Positions 42,138 to 50,768 of a stretch of 64,000 bases of DNA are shown one piece after another. The stretch spans positions 87,951 to 151,950 of the forward strand of contig NZ_QOKZ01000010.1 in assembly GCF_003697785.1 (NCBI RefSeq), written 5' to 3'. Position 1 is the stretch's first letter; each line of letters begins with the position of its first letter. Made by a program: the position numbers and the translations under genes. Source of the stretch: Paracoccus alkanivorans (GTDB lineage Bacteria; Pseudomonadota; Alphaproteobacteria; Rhodobacterales; Rhodobacteraceae). A model generated the notes under the pieces. That model searched no databases. It was given only the letters and a program-made list of their open reading frames with translations, and had not been told where the DNA came from.

Positions 42138-44803
42138 TGCAAGGGGACGCCTCTTATATCGATACGGGACGACCGGACGAGGCGGATCAATCCTACGCGG
42201 GAGGGCTGCGCAAGGAGTTGCGCCGGCTTTGGCGGAATGTCATTGGCCGGCGCGCGCCGGCCATCCTGCCCCTGTTATCCGGCGATTGCGGGGATTTGCC
42301 CGAGGACGCGGATCTCACGGCATATCTTCAGGGGCTGAACATCTGGTTCCAGCTTCTGAAGATCGTCGAAGAGAATGCAGCCATGCGCGCGCGGCGCATG
42401 ATCGAAACGCGCGAGGGTCCGGCAGCGGTCGAGGGCAGCTTTGCCAAGGTTCTACAGGGCTGCTCTGGCATGTCGCCGGAGGCTTTCAAGAAGGTTGCCG
42501 ACGGGCTTTCCGTCGGCCCCACGCTGACCGCGCATCCGACCGAGGCCAAGCGGGTGACGGTTCTGGAGATCCATCGGCGCATCTACCGGAGATTGGTGGC
42601 ACTCGAGACGCAGCGTTGGACTCCTCGGGAACGGGCAGAGCTTCTGTCCGCTATCGAAAACGAGATCGACCTGCTGTGGCTGACCGGCGAGCTTCGCTTG
42701 AAGCGGCCTTCGCCGATCGACGAGATCGACTGGGGGCTGCAGTTCTTTCGGGATGGTCTGTTCGATGCGGTGCCAAACCTGAACCGTCAGTTCAACGATG
42801 CGGTAGAGGATCGCTTTGGTCATGCCGGAAATTTCAGGCCCTGTCTGCAATTCCATTCCTGGATTGGCGGCGATCGCGATGGCAATCCCAATGTCACCAT
42901 AGAGACCACCCGGGCGGCGTTGGCGCGCAACAGGGCGGCGATTCTCGACAAATACCTGGCTGCGCTTGGCGTGGCGGCACAGCATCTGAGCATCAGCAGT
43001 TCGATCTCACGCCTGCCGAATGATGCCGAGGCGCAACTGGCCAAGGTGATCGGCAATGCACCACCGGGAGAGCAGGACCGGTATCGCAATCCGGGCGAGC
43101 TGTTCCGTCAGGCCATGAGCGCCATGCAGCGGCGCATCAGGGCCATGTCCGAGGATGATGGTCCCGTCTATCATCATGTGGGCGAGTTCATCGCAGAGCT
43201 TCGTTTGGTCGAGGCGGCTCTGGCAGCAATTGATGCCGATGGCCTGGCCGCCCGTCTGGTTCGACCGATCCGCTGGCTGGCCGACGTCTTTGGGTTTCGG
43301 ACTGTCACGCTGGATATCAGGCAGAACTCATCGGTCACGACGCAGGTGCTGGCTGAAATCTGGGGATTGGGCGGAGCCGCTCCCAACTATGGCTCGGCTG
43401 AATGGTCCAGGCATCTGCGTGCCGAGCTGGTGCAGGCCGGGTTGTCGTGGATCGACCGCGACCGGCTGAGCGATCAGGCCCGGGAATTGCTCGGCCTGCT
43501 CGAACTGATGCACAAGACGCGCTTTAGCGCGGATCCGCAGGCAATGGGACCGTTTATCCTGTCGATGACCCGATCTTGCGACGATCTGCTGGGGGTGTTC
43601 CTGCTGGCCCGTTATGCCGGTTTCGGCGCCGAGCGGCTGGACCTGCAGGTGGTGCCCCTGTTCGAGACCATAGATGACCTGCGGGCCGCCCCGCAGATAC
43701 TTGACGAATTGTTGCGCGTGCCTCTGGCCCGGCGCAGCCTGGCCGCCGGAAGCAGCCGGATCGAGATTATGCTGGGCTATTCCGACAGCAACAAGGATGG
43801 CGGCTTCCTCTGCTCGACCTGGGAGCTGGAAAAGGCGCAACGCAGCATTACCCGCATCTTGGCGGTGCATGATCTTGTCCCCGTCTTCTTTCATGGCCGC
43901 GGTGGTTCAGTCAGCCGTGGCGGTGCCCCGACGGAGCGTGCCATTGCCGCGCAACCCCGAGGCACGATAAACGGCCAACTTCGCACGACTGAGCAGGGCG
44001 AGGTCGTATCCTCGAAATTCGCCAATCGCGGCACGGCGCAGCACCAACTGGAATTGCTGGCTTCGTCTGTGCTTGCGCATTCGCTGAACTCGCAGCCGGA
44101 ACCCGCGCGTCCCGAATTTAACGATACGCTTGAGGCGCTGTCAGGCATGTCGCAGACTGCCTATAGCACTTTGCTGCACGCACCCGGTTTCATCGATTAT
44201 TTCCAGCAGGCCAGCCCGGTCGAAGAGCTGGCAATGCTCAAGATGGGATCGCGCCCGGCCCGGCGATTCGGGGCGCAAAGCCTGGATGATTTGCGGGCGA
44301 TCCCATGGGTTTTTGCCTGGTCGCAGAACCGCCATCTGATTACCGGCTGGTATGGTTTCGGCTCGGCCGTGAACTCGTTCCGCCGATTTCGAAAGGACGA
44401 GGGCGATGAGTTGTTGCGCCGGATGTTCCGCAAATCCCGGCTGTTTCGCCTGATCGTCGACGAGGTCGAGAAATCTTTGTTCCAGGCGGATATGCGAATT
44501 GCCGAGAAATATGCGGCGCTGGTTTCGAACCAGGTGACCCGTAGCGAGATCTTCGGACGGATCCAGCGGGAATACGAGCAAAGCTGCGCTGAGATCTCAT
44601 TCCTGAACGACGGTGCGGAAATCGGTGCGCGCTTTCGCAACATGTCCGCCCGTTTCGGTCGGGTCCGGGATGACCTGGACCGGGTTCACGATCTTCAGAT
44701 CAAGTTGTTGCGCGGTATTCGCGGCGGTTCGGAAAGCGGCATGTCAGTGCCGCTGATGCAGTCGATGAACAGCATTTCGGCGGCGCTTGGCTGGACCGGA
44801 TAA
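42137..44803 (+). CDS. ppc: Phosphoenolpyruvate carboxylase
   Basis: An 888-residue enzyme with the catalytic His133 in TLTAHPTEAKRV, the GGDRDGNPNV segment, and the C-terminal GYSDSNKDGGFL and FHGRGGSVSRGGAPT motifs. It carboxylates PEP to oxaloacetate in the serine cycle. The C-terminus ends SAALGWTG rather than the NTG ending usual in other PEP carboxylases, so effector binding may differ. The start is coupled to hprA. Confidence 0.94.
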   Translation: MQGDASYIDTGRPDEADQSYAGGLRKELRRLWRNVIGRRAPAILPLLSGDCGDLPEDADLTAYLQGLNIWFQLLKIVEENAAMRARRMIETREGPAAVEGSFAKVLQGCSGMSPEAFKKVADGLSVGPTLTAHPTEAKRVTVLEIHRRIYRRLVALETQRWTPRERAELLSAIENEIDLLWLTGELRLKRPSPIDEIDWGLQFFRDGLFDAVPNLNRQFNDAVEDRFGHAGNFRPCLQFHSWIGGDRDGNPNVTIETTRAALARNRAAILDKYLAALGVAAQHLSISSSISRLPNDAEAQLAKVIGNAPPGEQDRYRNPGELFRQAMSAMQRRIRAMSEDDGPVYHHVGEFIAELRLVEAALAAIDADGLAARLVRPIRWLADVFGFRTVTLDIRQNSSVTTQVLAEIWGLGGAAPNYGSAEWSRHLRAELVQAGLSWIDRDRLSDQARELLGLLELMHKTRFSADPQAMGPFILSMTRSCDDLLGVFLLARYAGFGAERLDLQVVPLFETIDDLRAAPQILDELLRVPLARRSLAAGSSRIEIMLGYSDSNKDGGFLCSTWELEKAQRSITRILAVHDLVPVFFHGRGGSVSRGGAPTERAIAAQPRGTINGQLRTTEQGEVVSSKFANRGTAQHQLELLASSVLAHSLNSQPEPARPEFNDTLEALSGMSQTAYSTLLHAPGFIDYFQQASPVEELAMLKMGSRPARRFGAQSLDDLRAIPWVFAWSQNRHLITGWYGFGSAVNSFRRFRKDEGDELLRRMFRKSRLFRLIVDEVEKSLFQADMRIAEKYAALVSNQVTRSEIFGRIQREYEQSCAEISFLNDGAEIGARFRNMSARFGRVRDDLDRVHDLQIKLLRGIRGGSESGMSVPLMQSMNSISAALGWTG

Positions 44804-44822
44804 ATATAACAGGAGGAATGAC

Positions 44823-46118
44823 ATGAACGACCAGCAAATGATTTCCGGCTTTTTCACCGATGATCTCGCCACAAGAGATCCGCAGATTTTCGATGCGGTC
44901 GAGAAAGAGCTGGGCCGCCAGCGCGACGAGATCGAACTGATCGCATCCGAGAATATCGTCAGCCGCGCGGTGATGCAGGCGCAAGGCACTGTGCTGACCA
45001 ACAAATATGCCGAAGGCTACCCGGGCCGGCGCTATTATGGTGGCTGCCAGTTCGTGGACATTGCCGAGAACCTCGCCATCGACCGTGCAAAGGAATTGTT
45101 CGGCTGCGATTTTGCCAATGTTCAGCCGAATTCGGGCAGTCAGGCCAATCAGGGGGTCTTTCTGGCACTCTGCAAACCCGGTGACACGATCATGGGGATG
45201 AGCCTTGATGCGGGGGGGCACCTGACCCACGGAGCCGCTCCGAACCAGTCGGGGAAATGGTTCAACGCGGTGCAATATGGTGTGCGCAAGCAGGACAACA
45301 TGATCGATTACGATCAGGTCGAGGCGCTGGCGAAAGAGCATGGGCCAAAGCTGATCATCGCGGGTGGCAGCGCCATCCCGCGGCAGATCGATTTCGCCCG
45401 CATGCGGCAGATCGCCGACATGGTCGGAGCTTATCTACATGTGGACATGGCGCATTTCGCCGGTCTTGTGGCAGCAGGCGAGCATCCCAGCCCCTTCCCA
45501 CATGCCCATGTCGCCACCACCACCACGCACAAGACCTTGCGCGGCCCGCGTGGCGGCATGATCCTGACCAATGACGAAGGGATCGCGAAAAAGGTGAACT
45601 CGGCGATCTTCCCCGGCCTTCAGGGTGGACCGCTGATGCATGTGATCGCCGCCAAGGCGGTGGCATTCGGCGAGGCGCTGCAGCCCGGCTTCAAGACCTA
45701 TATCCGCCAGGTCATCACCAATGCCCAGGCCCTGAGCGATCAGTTGATCAAGGGTGGGCTGGACACGGTGACGCATGGCACCGACACGCATGTAGTGCTT
45801 GTGGATCTGCGTCCCAAGCGCGTGACCGGCAAGGCGACCGAGGCGGCGTTGGGGCGGGCCCATATCACCTGCAACAAGAACGGCGTGCCCTTCGATCCGG
45901 AAAAGCCCACCGTAACAAGTGGTATCCGCCTTGGTAGCCCGGCCGGCACGACCCGGGGCTTCGGAGAGACCGAGTTCCGCCAGATCGCCGACTGGATCAT
46001 CGAGGTGGTGGACGGTCTGATGGCCAATGGCGAAGAGGGCAATGGCGAGGTTGAGGCCAAGGTCAAGGCCAGGGTGGCGGCCCTTTGCGAGCGCTTTCCC
46101 GTCTATCCGGGGCTCTGA
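44823..46118 (+). CDS. glyA: Serine hydroxymethyltransferase
   Basis: A 431-residue PLP enzyme (EIELIASENIVSRAVMQAQGT; NKYAEGYPGRRYYGGCQFVD; PLP Lys237 in TTTHKTLRGPRGG). It makes serine from glycine and methylene-THF, the C1 entry step of the serine cycle. The start at 44823 follows AACAGGAGG. Its 3' end overlaps the convergent nitronate-monooxygenase-like gene by 16 bases. A second glyA elsewhere would be expected in such genomes. Confidence 0.95.
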   Translation: MNDQQMISGFFTDDLATRDPQIFDAVEKELGRQRDEIELIASENIVSRAVMQAQGTVLTNKYAEGYPGRRYYGGCQFVDIAENLAIDRAKELFGCDFANVQPNSGSQANQGVFLALCKPGDTIMGMSLDAGGHLTHGAAPNQSGKWFNAVQYGVRKQDNMIDYDQVEALAKEHGPKLIIAGGSAIPRQIDFARMRQIADMVGAYLHVDMAHFAGLVAAGEHPSPFPHAHVATTTTHKTLRGPRGGMILTNDEGIAKKVNSAIFPGLQGGPLMHVIAAKAVAFGEALQPGFKTYIRQVITNAQALSDQLIKGGLDTVTHGTDTHVVLVDLRPKRVTGKATEAALGRAHITCNKNGVPFDPEKPTVTSGIRLGSPAGTTRGFGETEFRQIADWIIEVVDGLMANGEEGNGEVEAKVKARVAALCERFPVYPGL

Positions 46119-47119
46119 CCTTCTTGTGCCAGGATTTGCCGCGCCGTCTCGGCCATGTCGCGAAGGCGTGATCCGGCGGGCATGATATCGTTTATCGCGC
46201 CCGTTCCCTGGCCGGCAAAGAGTGCCATGGCTTCGAGATCACCGGTCGTCGTGCGCAAGGGTGAGTCTGTGCTGAAGCGCAAGCGGGGCTGGGTGTCGTC
46301 CCATGCGATGGTTTCGCGGGGCAGGGTGGCGGGGTCATGGCCGAAGTAACGGCCTTGCAGCGCCTTGGTTACGCTGTTGCCGATCACCCGCACGGCGGCC
46401 CCCTTGGGCCAGTTCAGCACGAAAGCATCGGTCAGAACCGTATCGGTGCCGTCTGCCGCCGTCACCCGGGTTTTGTGATAGTCATGGGCAAAGGATTCAT
46501 CGGTGGCCAGAAAGGCGGTGCCGCATTGCACCCCGTCCAGCCCGGCACGGAGCGCGGCCGCAAGGTCCGTGCCTGTCGATATGCCGCCTGCGACCGCGAC
46601 GGGTAGTTTGCTGGTGCGGCGGATGGATTGGGCCAGTTCAAATCCGGCACTCCGGCCATGGACATGGCCCCCGGCTTCGATACCCTGTGCGATAAGCACA
46701 TCTACACCGGCATTCTCTGCCTGTGACGCGGCCTCGATCGTGCCGACCTGATGCAGCACGAGGCATCCGGCCTGTTTCACACGAGCGATGACATCGGGCA
46801 TGACATCCCAGAAAAAGGCAAAGGCGCCTGTCCCCAGATCGAGGCAGCACTCGATCTGTGTGTCCAGCAAATCGGGATCGGTCGCGGCCGGGATCAGATT
46901 GACCGCAAAGGGGCGGTCGGTGGCTGCGCGAAGAGCCGTGACCTCCGAAGCGATCAGCGCCGGGTCTTCGCGGACCATGCCGAGCGTAGGATAGCCCCCG
47001 GCTTCGGCAACCGCTGCGGCGAGCTCCCATCGCGCGACCCCACCCATCCCCGCTAGCAGGATCGGAACGTCGCAGCCGAGCAGATCGCAAAGCGGTGTAT
47101 GGAGTGGATCGTCCGTCAT
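46103..47119 (-). CDS. Nitronate monooxygenase-like FMN enzyme
   Basis: A 338-residue TIM-barrel flavoprotein of the 2-nitropropane dioxygenase group. Features: the N-terminal PILLAGMGGVARWELAAAVAEA, QGIEAGGHVHGRS, and the FMN phosphate site VAVAGGISTGTDLAAALRAGLD followed by GVQCGTAFLATDES. It is last of a three-gene minus-strand unit after two unknown membrane proteins. The true substrate (nitronate, enoyl or other) is unclear; many relatives are misnamed. Confidence 0.85.
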   Translation of the reverse strand: MTDDPLHTPLCDLLGCDVPILLAGMGGVARWELAAAVAEAGGYPTLGMVREDPALIASEVTALRAATDRPFAVNLIPAATDPDLLDTQIECCLDLGTGAFAFFWDVMPDVIARVKQAGCLVLHQVGTIEAASQAENAGVDVLIAQGIEAGGHVHGRSAGFELAQSIRRTSKLPVAVAGGISTGTDLAAALRAGLDGVQCGTAFLATDESFAHDYHKTRVTAADGTDTVLTDAFVLNWPKGAAVRVIGNSVTKALQGRYFGHDPATLPRETIAWDDTQPRLRFSTDSPLRTTTGDLEAMALFAGQGTGAINDIMPAGSRLRDMAETARQILAQEGQSPG

Positions 47120-47137
47120 GTCATGAACTCCGGAGGC

Positions 47138-47419
47138 TCAACCGTTTCTGTGCTGCCAGACCACGTGGCGGATACGGGCATGGCGATAGGCATCGAATAT
47201 CGCCATCGCATAGACAAAGATTCCCCCGGCGAATTTTCCCAAAAGCGAAACATCCGGCGCGGCGGTCTTGAGCGTATAACCTCCCAACAGGAACATGAAG
47301 AACAGAAACAGCAATCCGCGGAAAGGCTGCCTGTTCAGCACCTGCCCGACGCCGGGCAGGATGATGGCCGCCGCAAGGACCAGGTAGGGATTCAGGGGGC
47401 GGGCGGAAACGGGTTTCAT
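47138..47419 (-). CDS. Small membrane protein of unknown function
   Basis: A 93-residue protein with three hydrophobic segments (LVLAAAIILPGVGQVLN; GLLFLFFMFLLGGYTL; GIFVYAMAIFDAYRHA). The ILPGVGQVLNRQPFRGLLFL stretch resembles small DUF5683/TM2-like membrane proteins, but I do not assign it. It overlaps the 231-residue gene by four bases (ATGA) and ends 18 bases before the nitronate-monooxygenase-like gene. Confidence 0.75.
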   Translation of the reverse strand: MKPVSARPLNPYLVLAAAIILPGVGQVLNRQPFRGLLFLFFMFLLGGYTLKTAAPDVSLLGKFAGGIFVYAMAIFDAYRHARIRHVVWQHRNG

Positions 47420-48111
47420 GCGGCATCCCGTGCGTTGTCCGGGTAATGGCGCTCGATTTCGGATTTGATCATCAGCAGACGATCCAGCAATGGCTCGATC
47501 CGTTCCGGTGAAAGCGGTATCCGGCCCATTTCGGCATCACGGAAAAGCAGGTAGCGTGTCCGGTCAGCCTCTTCGGCAAGGAAGACGATCCGCAGGCCCT
47601 TTGGCGAGATCAGCAATTCCTTGATCCGGGGATCATCGAATAATGGCAGATGCGCATGGAGGAGATGCTCGGGAAGCAGATGCCGAAGCTCGTCCGTCCG
47701 GATGGCGCAATCCTCGGGGAAGCCGTCGGGAATGGCGACCTGTTCAGGCAGGCGATGAAACCCCGAGAAGGGTTCGATCCCGGTCGGCCGGATCATCAGG
47801 TTGAAACTTGCCCGCAGCGGCAAGGGGCAGGGCAGCGATACCAGCGCCCATAATGCTGGCAGCTTGCGGAAGGTCAGCGTGTCGGGGACCGCCTGCAGAT
47901 CGCATATGTGGCCCTTGTAGAGACCGGAGAGGCGCGGAAAGCCTGTTGTGCTTTTGCCTAGCCGGACTCCGGTCAGCAAGGACCGGCAACGATCGAAATA
48001 GGCAAGTCGCGACGGGCGTCGCGTATCTGCCGCGCGGATGAGCCGATAAGCCAGCATGGCGACGCCCGCACCCGCAGCGATCAGCAAAATTGTTAATCCG
48101 TAGTCTTGCAT
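47416..48111 (-). CDS. Membrane-anchored protein of unknown function
   Basis: A 231-residue protein with one N-terminal transmembrane segment (LTILLIAAGAGVAMLAYRLI) and a soluble mainly cytoplasmic part (RLSGLYKGHICDLQAVPDTL; FNLMIRPTGIEPFSGFHRLP; LIRIPLSPERIEPLLDRL-like tail). I do not recognise the family. It starts 58 bases after the APC permease stop with a strong hairpin between, and couples to the 93-residue protein by ATGA. Confidence 0.7.
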   Translation of the reverse strand: MQDYGLTILLIAAGAGVAMLAYRLIRAADTRRPSRLAYFDRCRSLLTGVRLGKSTTGFPRLSGLYKGHICDLQAVPDTLTFRKLPALWALVSLPCPLPLRASFNLMIRPTGIEPFSGFHRLPEQVAIPDGFPEDCAIRTDELRHLLPEHLLHAHLPLFDDPRIKELLISPKGLRIVFLAEEADRTRYLLFRDAEMGRIPLSPERIEPLLDRLLMIKSEIERHYPDNARDAA

Positions 48112-48132
48112 GGCCGTGACCCTTGATCGGAA

Positions 48133-48162
48133 CCGGCCGCCGGTCGAAAGACAGGCGGCCGG
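48133..48162 (-). terminator. Hairpin after the APC permease gene
   Basis: CCGGCCGCC and GGCGGCCGG form a 9-bp perfect G+C stem with a 12-base loop, 7 bases beyond the permease stop. No long T-run follows, so it may terminate only partially before the 231-residue gene. Confidence 0.5.
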
Positions 48163-48169
48163 ACGGGTT

Positions 48170-49591
48170 TCAGTAACCCTGCGGCTTTGGCCAGGGCATG
48201 GTGAATTGCGCCGCTCGTCTTACGAAGCGGTAACGCCAGAAATGGAACCACAGGGACACGACGATATAGAAGGCGATCATCGCGACCAGTTGGGTTCCGT
48301 AGCCCAGGAACACCGCGAAGAAGGTGATCCCGCACAGGCACAGCAGGGTGATTGCCGGAAGCGGGTGGAACGGATGCTCATATCCACGCTTGATGGTCTC
48401 CAGCGGCCATTTGCGGCGGAACAGGATCACGTTCAGCGGCATGAAGGTATATTCCAGCAGCCCCGACAGGATCGAGAAGGTGATCACCTGGTCCAGCGGT
48501 GCGCCAAGCGCGAAAATCAGTGCGATGGGCACAAGGAAGATGATCGCGCGATAGGGTGTCCGGTAGACCGGGTGCACCGCTCCGAACCACGAGGGCAGGT
48601 AGTGGTCGCGGCCCATCGCGAACCATGCGCGCGAGGCATCGTTGATGCAGCCATTGGCCGAGGCCAGCGTGGCGAACAACGTCCCGATACCCAGCAGCAC
48701 CGTCAGGGCGGTCGAACCCGACATCCTTGCCGCGTCGAACAACGGCACTCCGGACTGGCCAAGATACTCCCATGGCATCAGCCCGACACTGACATACCAT
48801 GTCAGTGTCGCCGCGATCAGTAGCGTCATGATTCCCGCAAGTGTCCCGAAGGGCAGTGACCGTGCGGGGGAACGGACCTCTTCGGCGGCCTGGCATGTGC
48901 CCTCGATTCCGAGATAATACCACAGCCCGAAATGCATTGCCGCCAGGACACCCAGCCAGCCATAGGGCAGGTCGGTCATCAGTTCGGCATGCCTCAGTGG
49001 GCTGTCGCCAAAGACGGGCGATGTGGCCAGGAACAGGATCAGGATCGACGAGAAGGCGAAGGCGGTGATCACCAGGCTGAATGTCAGCGTGGCAAGCACG
49101 CCGCGATAATTCAGCCACGCCAGGAACATGATCGCCAGAACGATGAATGGCTGCGGATCAAGCCCTTCATGGCCGGTCATGCCCGCCACCGTTTCGACCA
49201 GAAAGCCGACGGTGATCGCGTTGGCGGCCTCCAGCATGGTATAGGCGAAAACCAGGTAAAGGCCGACATTGAAGGCCATCAGCGGCCCGACGATATGTTT
49301 CGCCTGCGTGTATTGCCCGCCCGCGGCGGCGACGGTCGAGGTGACCTCACTATCGATCATCGCGACGCAGCTATACAGGATGCCCGCGAACCAGCAAGCG
49401 ATCAGGGCCGCATAAGCTCCGCCCTTGCCGACCGCGAAGTTCCATCCCATGTATTCGCCGACAAGCACGATTCCGACGCCGAGCGCCCAGATATGCGCCG
49501 GTCCCAGAACCCTGAGCAGTCCCCCGTTTTGCGCAGCCGCTCTTTCGGCCTCGCCGGCAATACCGGGAGTATTGGTGGCTGTATCCGACAT
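48170..49591 (-). CDS. APC-family permease (ethanolamine/amino acid type), candidate methylamine transporter
   Basis: A 473-residue transporter of about 12 transmembrane segments. Signatures: WALGVGIVLVGEYMGWNFAV, GGQYTQAKHIVGPLMAFNVG, YLGIEGTCQAAEEVRSPARS, all close to the ethanolamine permease branch of the APC superfamily. AAGGA precedes the start. It is the last of four tightly packed genes with three tiny membrane proteins, and shares its promoter region with the regulator of the mgs/gmaS genes; methylamine or a related amine is the suggested cargo. Confidence 0.85.
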   Translation of the reverse strand: MSDTATNTPGIAGEAERAAAQNGGLLRVLGPAHIWALGVGIVLVGEYMGWNFAVGKGGAYAALIACWFAGILYSCVAMIDSEVTSTVAAAGGQYTQAKHIVGPLMAFNVGLYLVFAYTMLEAANAITVGFLVETVAGMTGHEGLDPQPFIVLAIMFLAWLNYRGVLATLTFSLVITAFAFSSILILFLATSPVFGDSPLRHAELMTDLPYGWLGVLAAMHFGLWYYLGIEGTCQAAEEVRSPARSLPFGTLAGIMTLLIAATLTWYVSVGLMPWEYLGQSGVPLFDAARMSGSTALTVLLGIGTLFATLASANGCINDASRAWFAMGRDHYLPSWFGAVHPVYRTPYRAIIFLVPIALIFALGAPLDQVITFSILSGLLEYTFMPLNVILFRRKWPLETIKRGYEHPFHPLPAITLLCLCGITFFAVFLGYGTQLVAMIAFYIVVSLWFHFWRYRFVRRAAQFTMPWPKPQGY

Positions 49592-49602
49592 ATGCGTGTT
49601 CC

Positions 49603-49770
49603 TTATAGCTCGTGCTGTTCGGTCATCGCTTCGAGTTGCCCCTCACGCGAGGAGGTCAGCTCTTCCTCGCTGTAGCGGCTGTCGGTCCGAAGCCAGTCGA
49701 TTATGATATAGGCGCCAAGCACGGCGGCGAGTGCCCATGCGACATATTCGGCGAGATTCCAGATAAGCAT
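49603..49770 (-). CDS. 55-residue single-pass membrane protein upstream of the permease
   Basis: A 55-residue protein, MLIWNLAEYVAWALAAVLGA then YIIIDWLRTDSRYSEEELTS, with one transmembrane helix and an acidic cytoplasmic tail. ATAGGGAG precedes the start (7-base spacing), the stop is 11 bases before the permease start, and it follows the 126-residue protein by 10 bases. The conserved spacing supports a real gene. It could be a small accessory subunit of the permease. Confidence 0.7.
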   Translation of the reverse strand: MLIWNLAEYVAWALAAVLGAYIIIDWLRTDSRYSEEELTSSREGQLEAMTEQHEL

Positions 49771-49780
49771 TGTCGTCTCC

Positions 49781-50161
49781 CTATTCCTTGCCGAATTTTT
49801 CGGCGATGACGTCGCGATATTCCTTTTCCGACAGTTTCAGCATCATGGCGTAGTAACCGACCACCGTGATGATCACGGCGACCAGCGCGAAGATGCTGAA
49901 GGAATAGTCGAATCTGGCGGTGATCAGCGGCGCCGCGGCTTCGGCGTCGGCAAAGCCCAGCTTGCCCCATTGCTCGACCATCGCGGCGTTCTGGTTAAGG
50001 CTTTCCCATGTGGGGGCGTCGACAGTCTGATGCACCTGCGCGCTGCCTGCCAGCCCCAGCCAGAGAGGGACGTAAAGCGCACCCACGGTAAGCACCAGAA
50101 GCACCAGAACATCGAAGATCTGTCCCAGCTTGCTTTGTGGCGGAGGTGTATATCGCTCCAT
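49781..50161 (-). CDS. 126-residue two-pass membrane protein
   Basis: Begins MERYTPPPQSKLGQIFDVLV and has two transmembrane segments (about residues 16-40, LVLLVLTVGALYVPLWLGLA, and about 90-112, SIFALVAVIITVVGYYAMML) with a roughly 50-residue extracytoplasmic loop. GGGGGTG precedes the start, which lies one base after the 97-residue gene's stop. I do not recognise a family. The layout suggests a complex with its neighbours. Confidence 0.7.
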   Translation of the reverse strand: MERYTPPPQSKLGQIFDVLVLLVLTVGALYVPLWLGLAGSAQVHQTVDAPTWESLNQNAAMVEQWGKLGFADAEAAAPLITARFDYSFSIFALVAVIITVVGYYAMMLKLSEKEYRDVIAEKFGKE

Positions 50162-50162
50162 C

Positions 50163-50456
50163 TCACACCCCCCTCTGCTTGGCGCGGGCAGCATCGAGAA
50201 ACTTGATATCCAGCCCGTACATGAAATCCCGGTCCTCGCGATAATGGCGCAGCATCGCCAGGATCGCCGCGGTGTTGAACAGCAGCACGACGGAGCCTCC
50301 GATCAATAGCACGATGCGCGCGGTGCTGCTGGGGGCCAGTGACCAGGTGGCGATGGCGACGAAAATGATTGCGAACCATAATCCGACGACGAAGGCCCAT
50401 GCCACGATGATGTCGCGGCGATGCATGGCCGTTATCCGTCTGGTGAGATCAGACAT
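50163..50456 (-). CDS. 97-residue two-pass membrane protein
   Basis: Begins MSDLTRRITAMHRRDIIVAW. Two transmembrane segments (IIVAWAFVVGLWFAIIFVAI and RIVLLIGGSVVLLFNTAAIL) are followed by a charged tail (HYREDRDFMYGLDIKFLDAA). The start at 50456 follows AGGGAGG. It is first of the four-gene permease unit. It resembles small subunits that accompany secondary transporters in topology only; no family assigned. Confidence 0.7.
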   Translation of the reverse strand: MSDLTRRITAMHRRDIIVAWAFVVGLWFAIIFVAIATWSLAPSSTARIVLLIGGSVVLLFNTAAILAMLRHYREDRDFMYGLDIKFLDAARAKQRGV

Positions 50457-50598
50457 AGCGTTCCTCCCTATGTTGTTTCTCCACGGAAGACCGCCGAATG
50501 GGCGACCCCTGTCGTTCCGCGGAATTCTTGTCCCGGAGCAGGGTTTCGATTCTGCACATAAAACACCGGTGCGACGCTTCGGATCAAGAAAAAAATTT

Positions 50599-50628
50599 AC
50601 AAAGGAGAAAAAATACTTCCTGAACGGC
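50599..50628. promoter_or_regulatory. A/T-rich motif matching that ahead of mcl
   Basis: ACAAAGGAGAAAAAATACTT then CCTG is nearly identical to ACAAAGGAGAAATAATATTT then CCTG at 36889-36911. The second half is more degenerate. It lies midway between two divergent start codons. Confidence 0.55.
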
Positions 50629-50674
50629 AACTTTAGCGGGCGGCGGATATTGGCTTAAACCCGATCATCGCTTT

Positions 50675-50741
50675 CTAAATGCCGGGGAACATTTCTATAT
50701 GGAGGTGGCATTTGGCTATTTTATGCCGATCTGGCATTTAG
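50675..50741. promoter_or_regulatory. ATGCC/GGCAT half-site cluster ahead of the XRE-cupin gene
   Basis: CTAAATGCC (50675-50683) and GGCATTTAG (50733-50741) are perfect inverses, and a third GGCATTT lies at 50707-50713. ATGCC-N5-GGCAT (50723-50737) is a compact palindrome. Ending 27 bases before the start codon, this is a probable autoregulatory operator. Confidence 0.6.
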
Positions 50742-50768
50742 AGAACCGATAACCTGCAGGAAAATATC

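Larger units (their letters stand above)
50457..50768. promoter_or_regulatory. 312-bp divergent promoter region
   Basis: Separates the permease unit (minus) and the XRE-cupin regulator (plus). It contains the A/T-rich motif at 50599-50628, about 141-143 bases from each start, and the ATGCC/GGCAT cluster at 50675-50741 next to the regulator. No coding frame is convincing. Confidence 0.6.
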
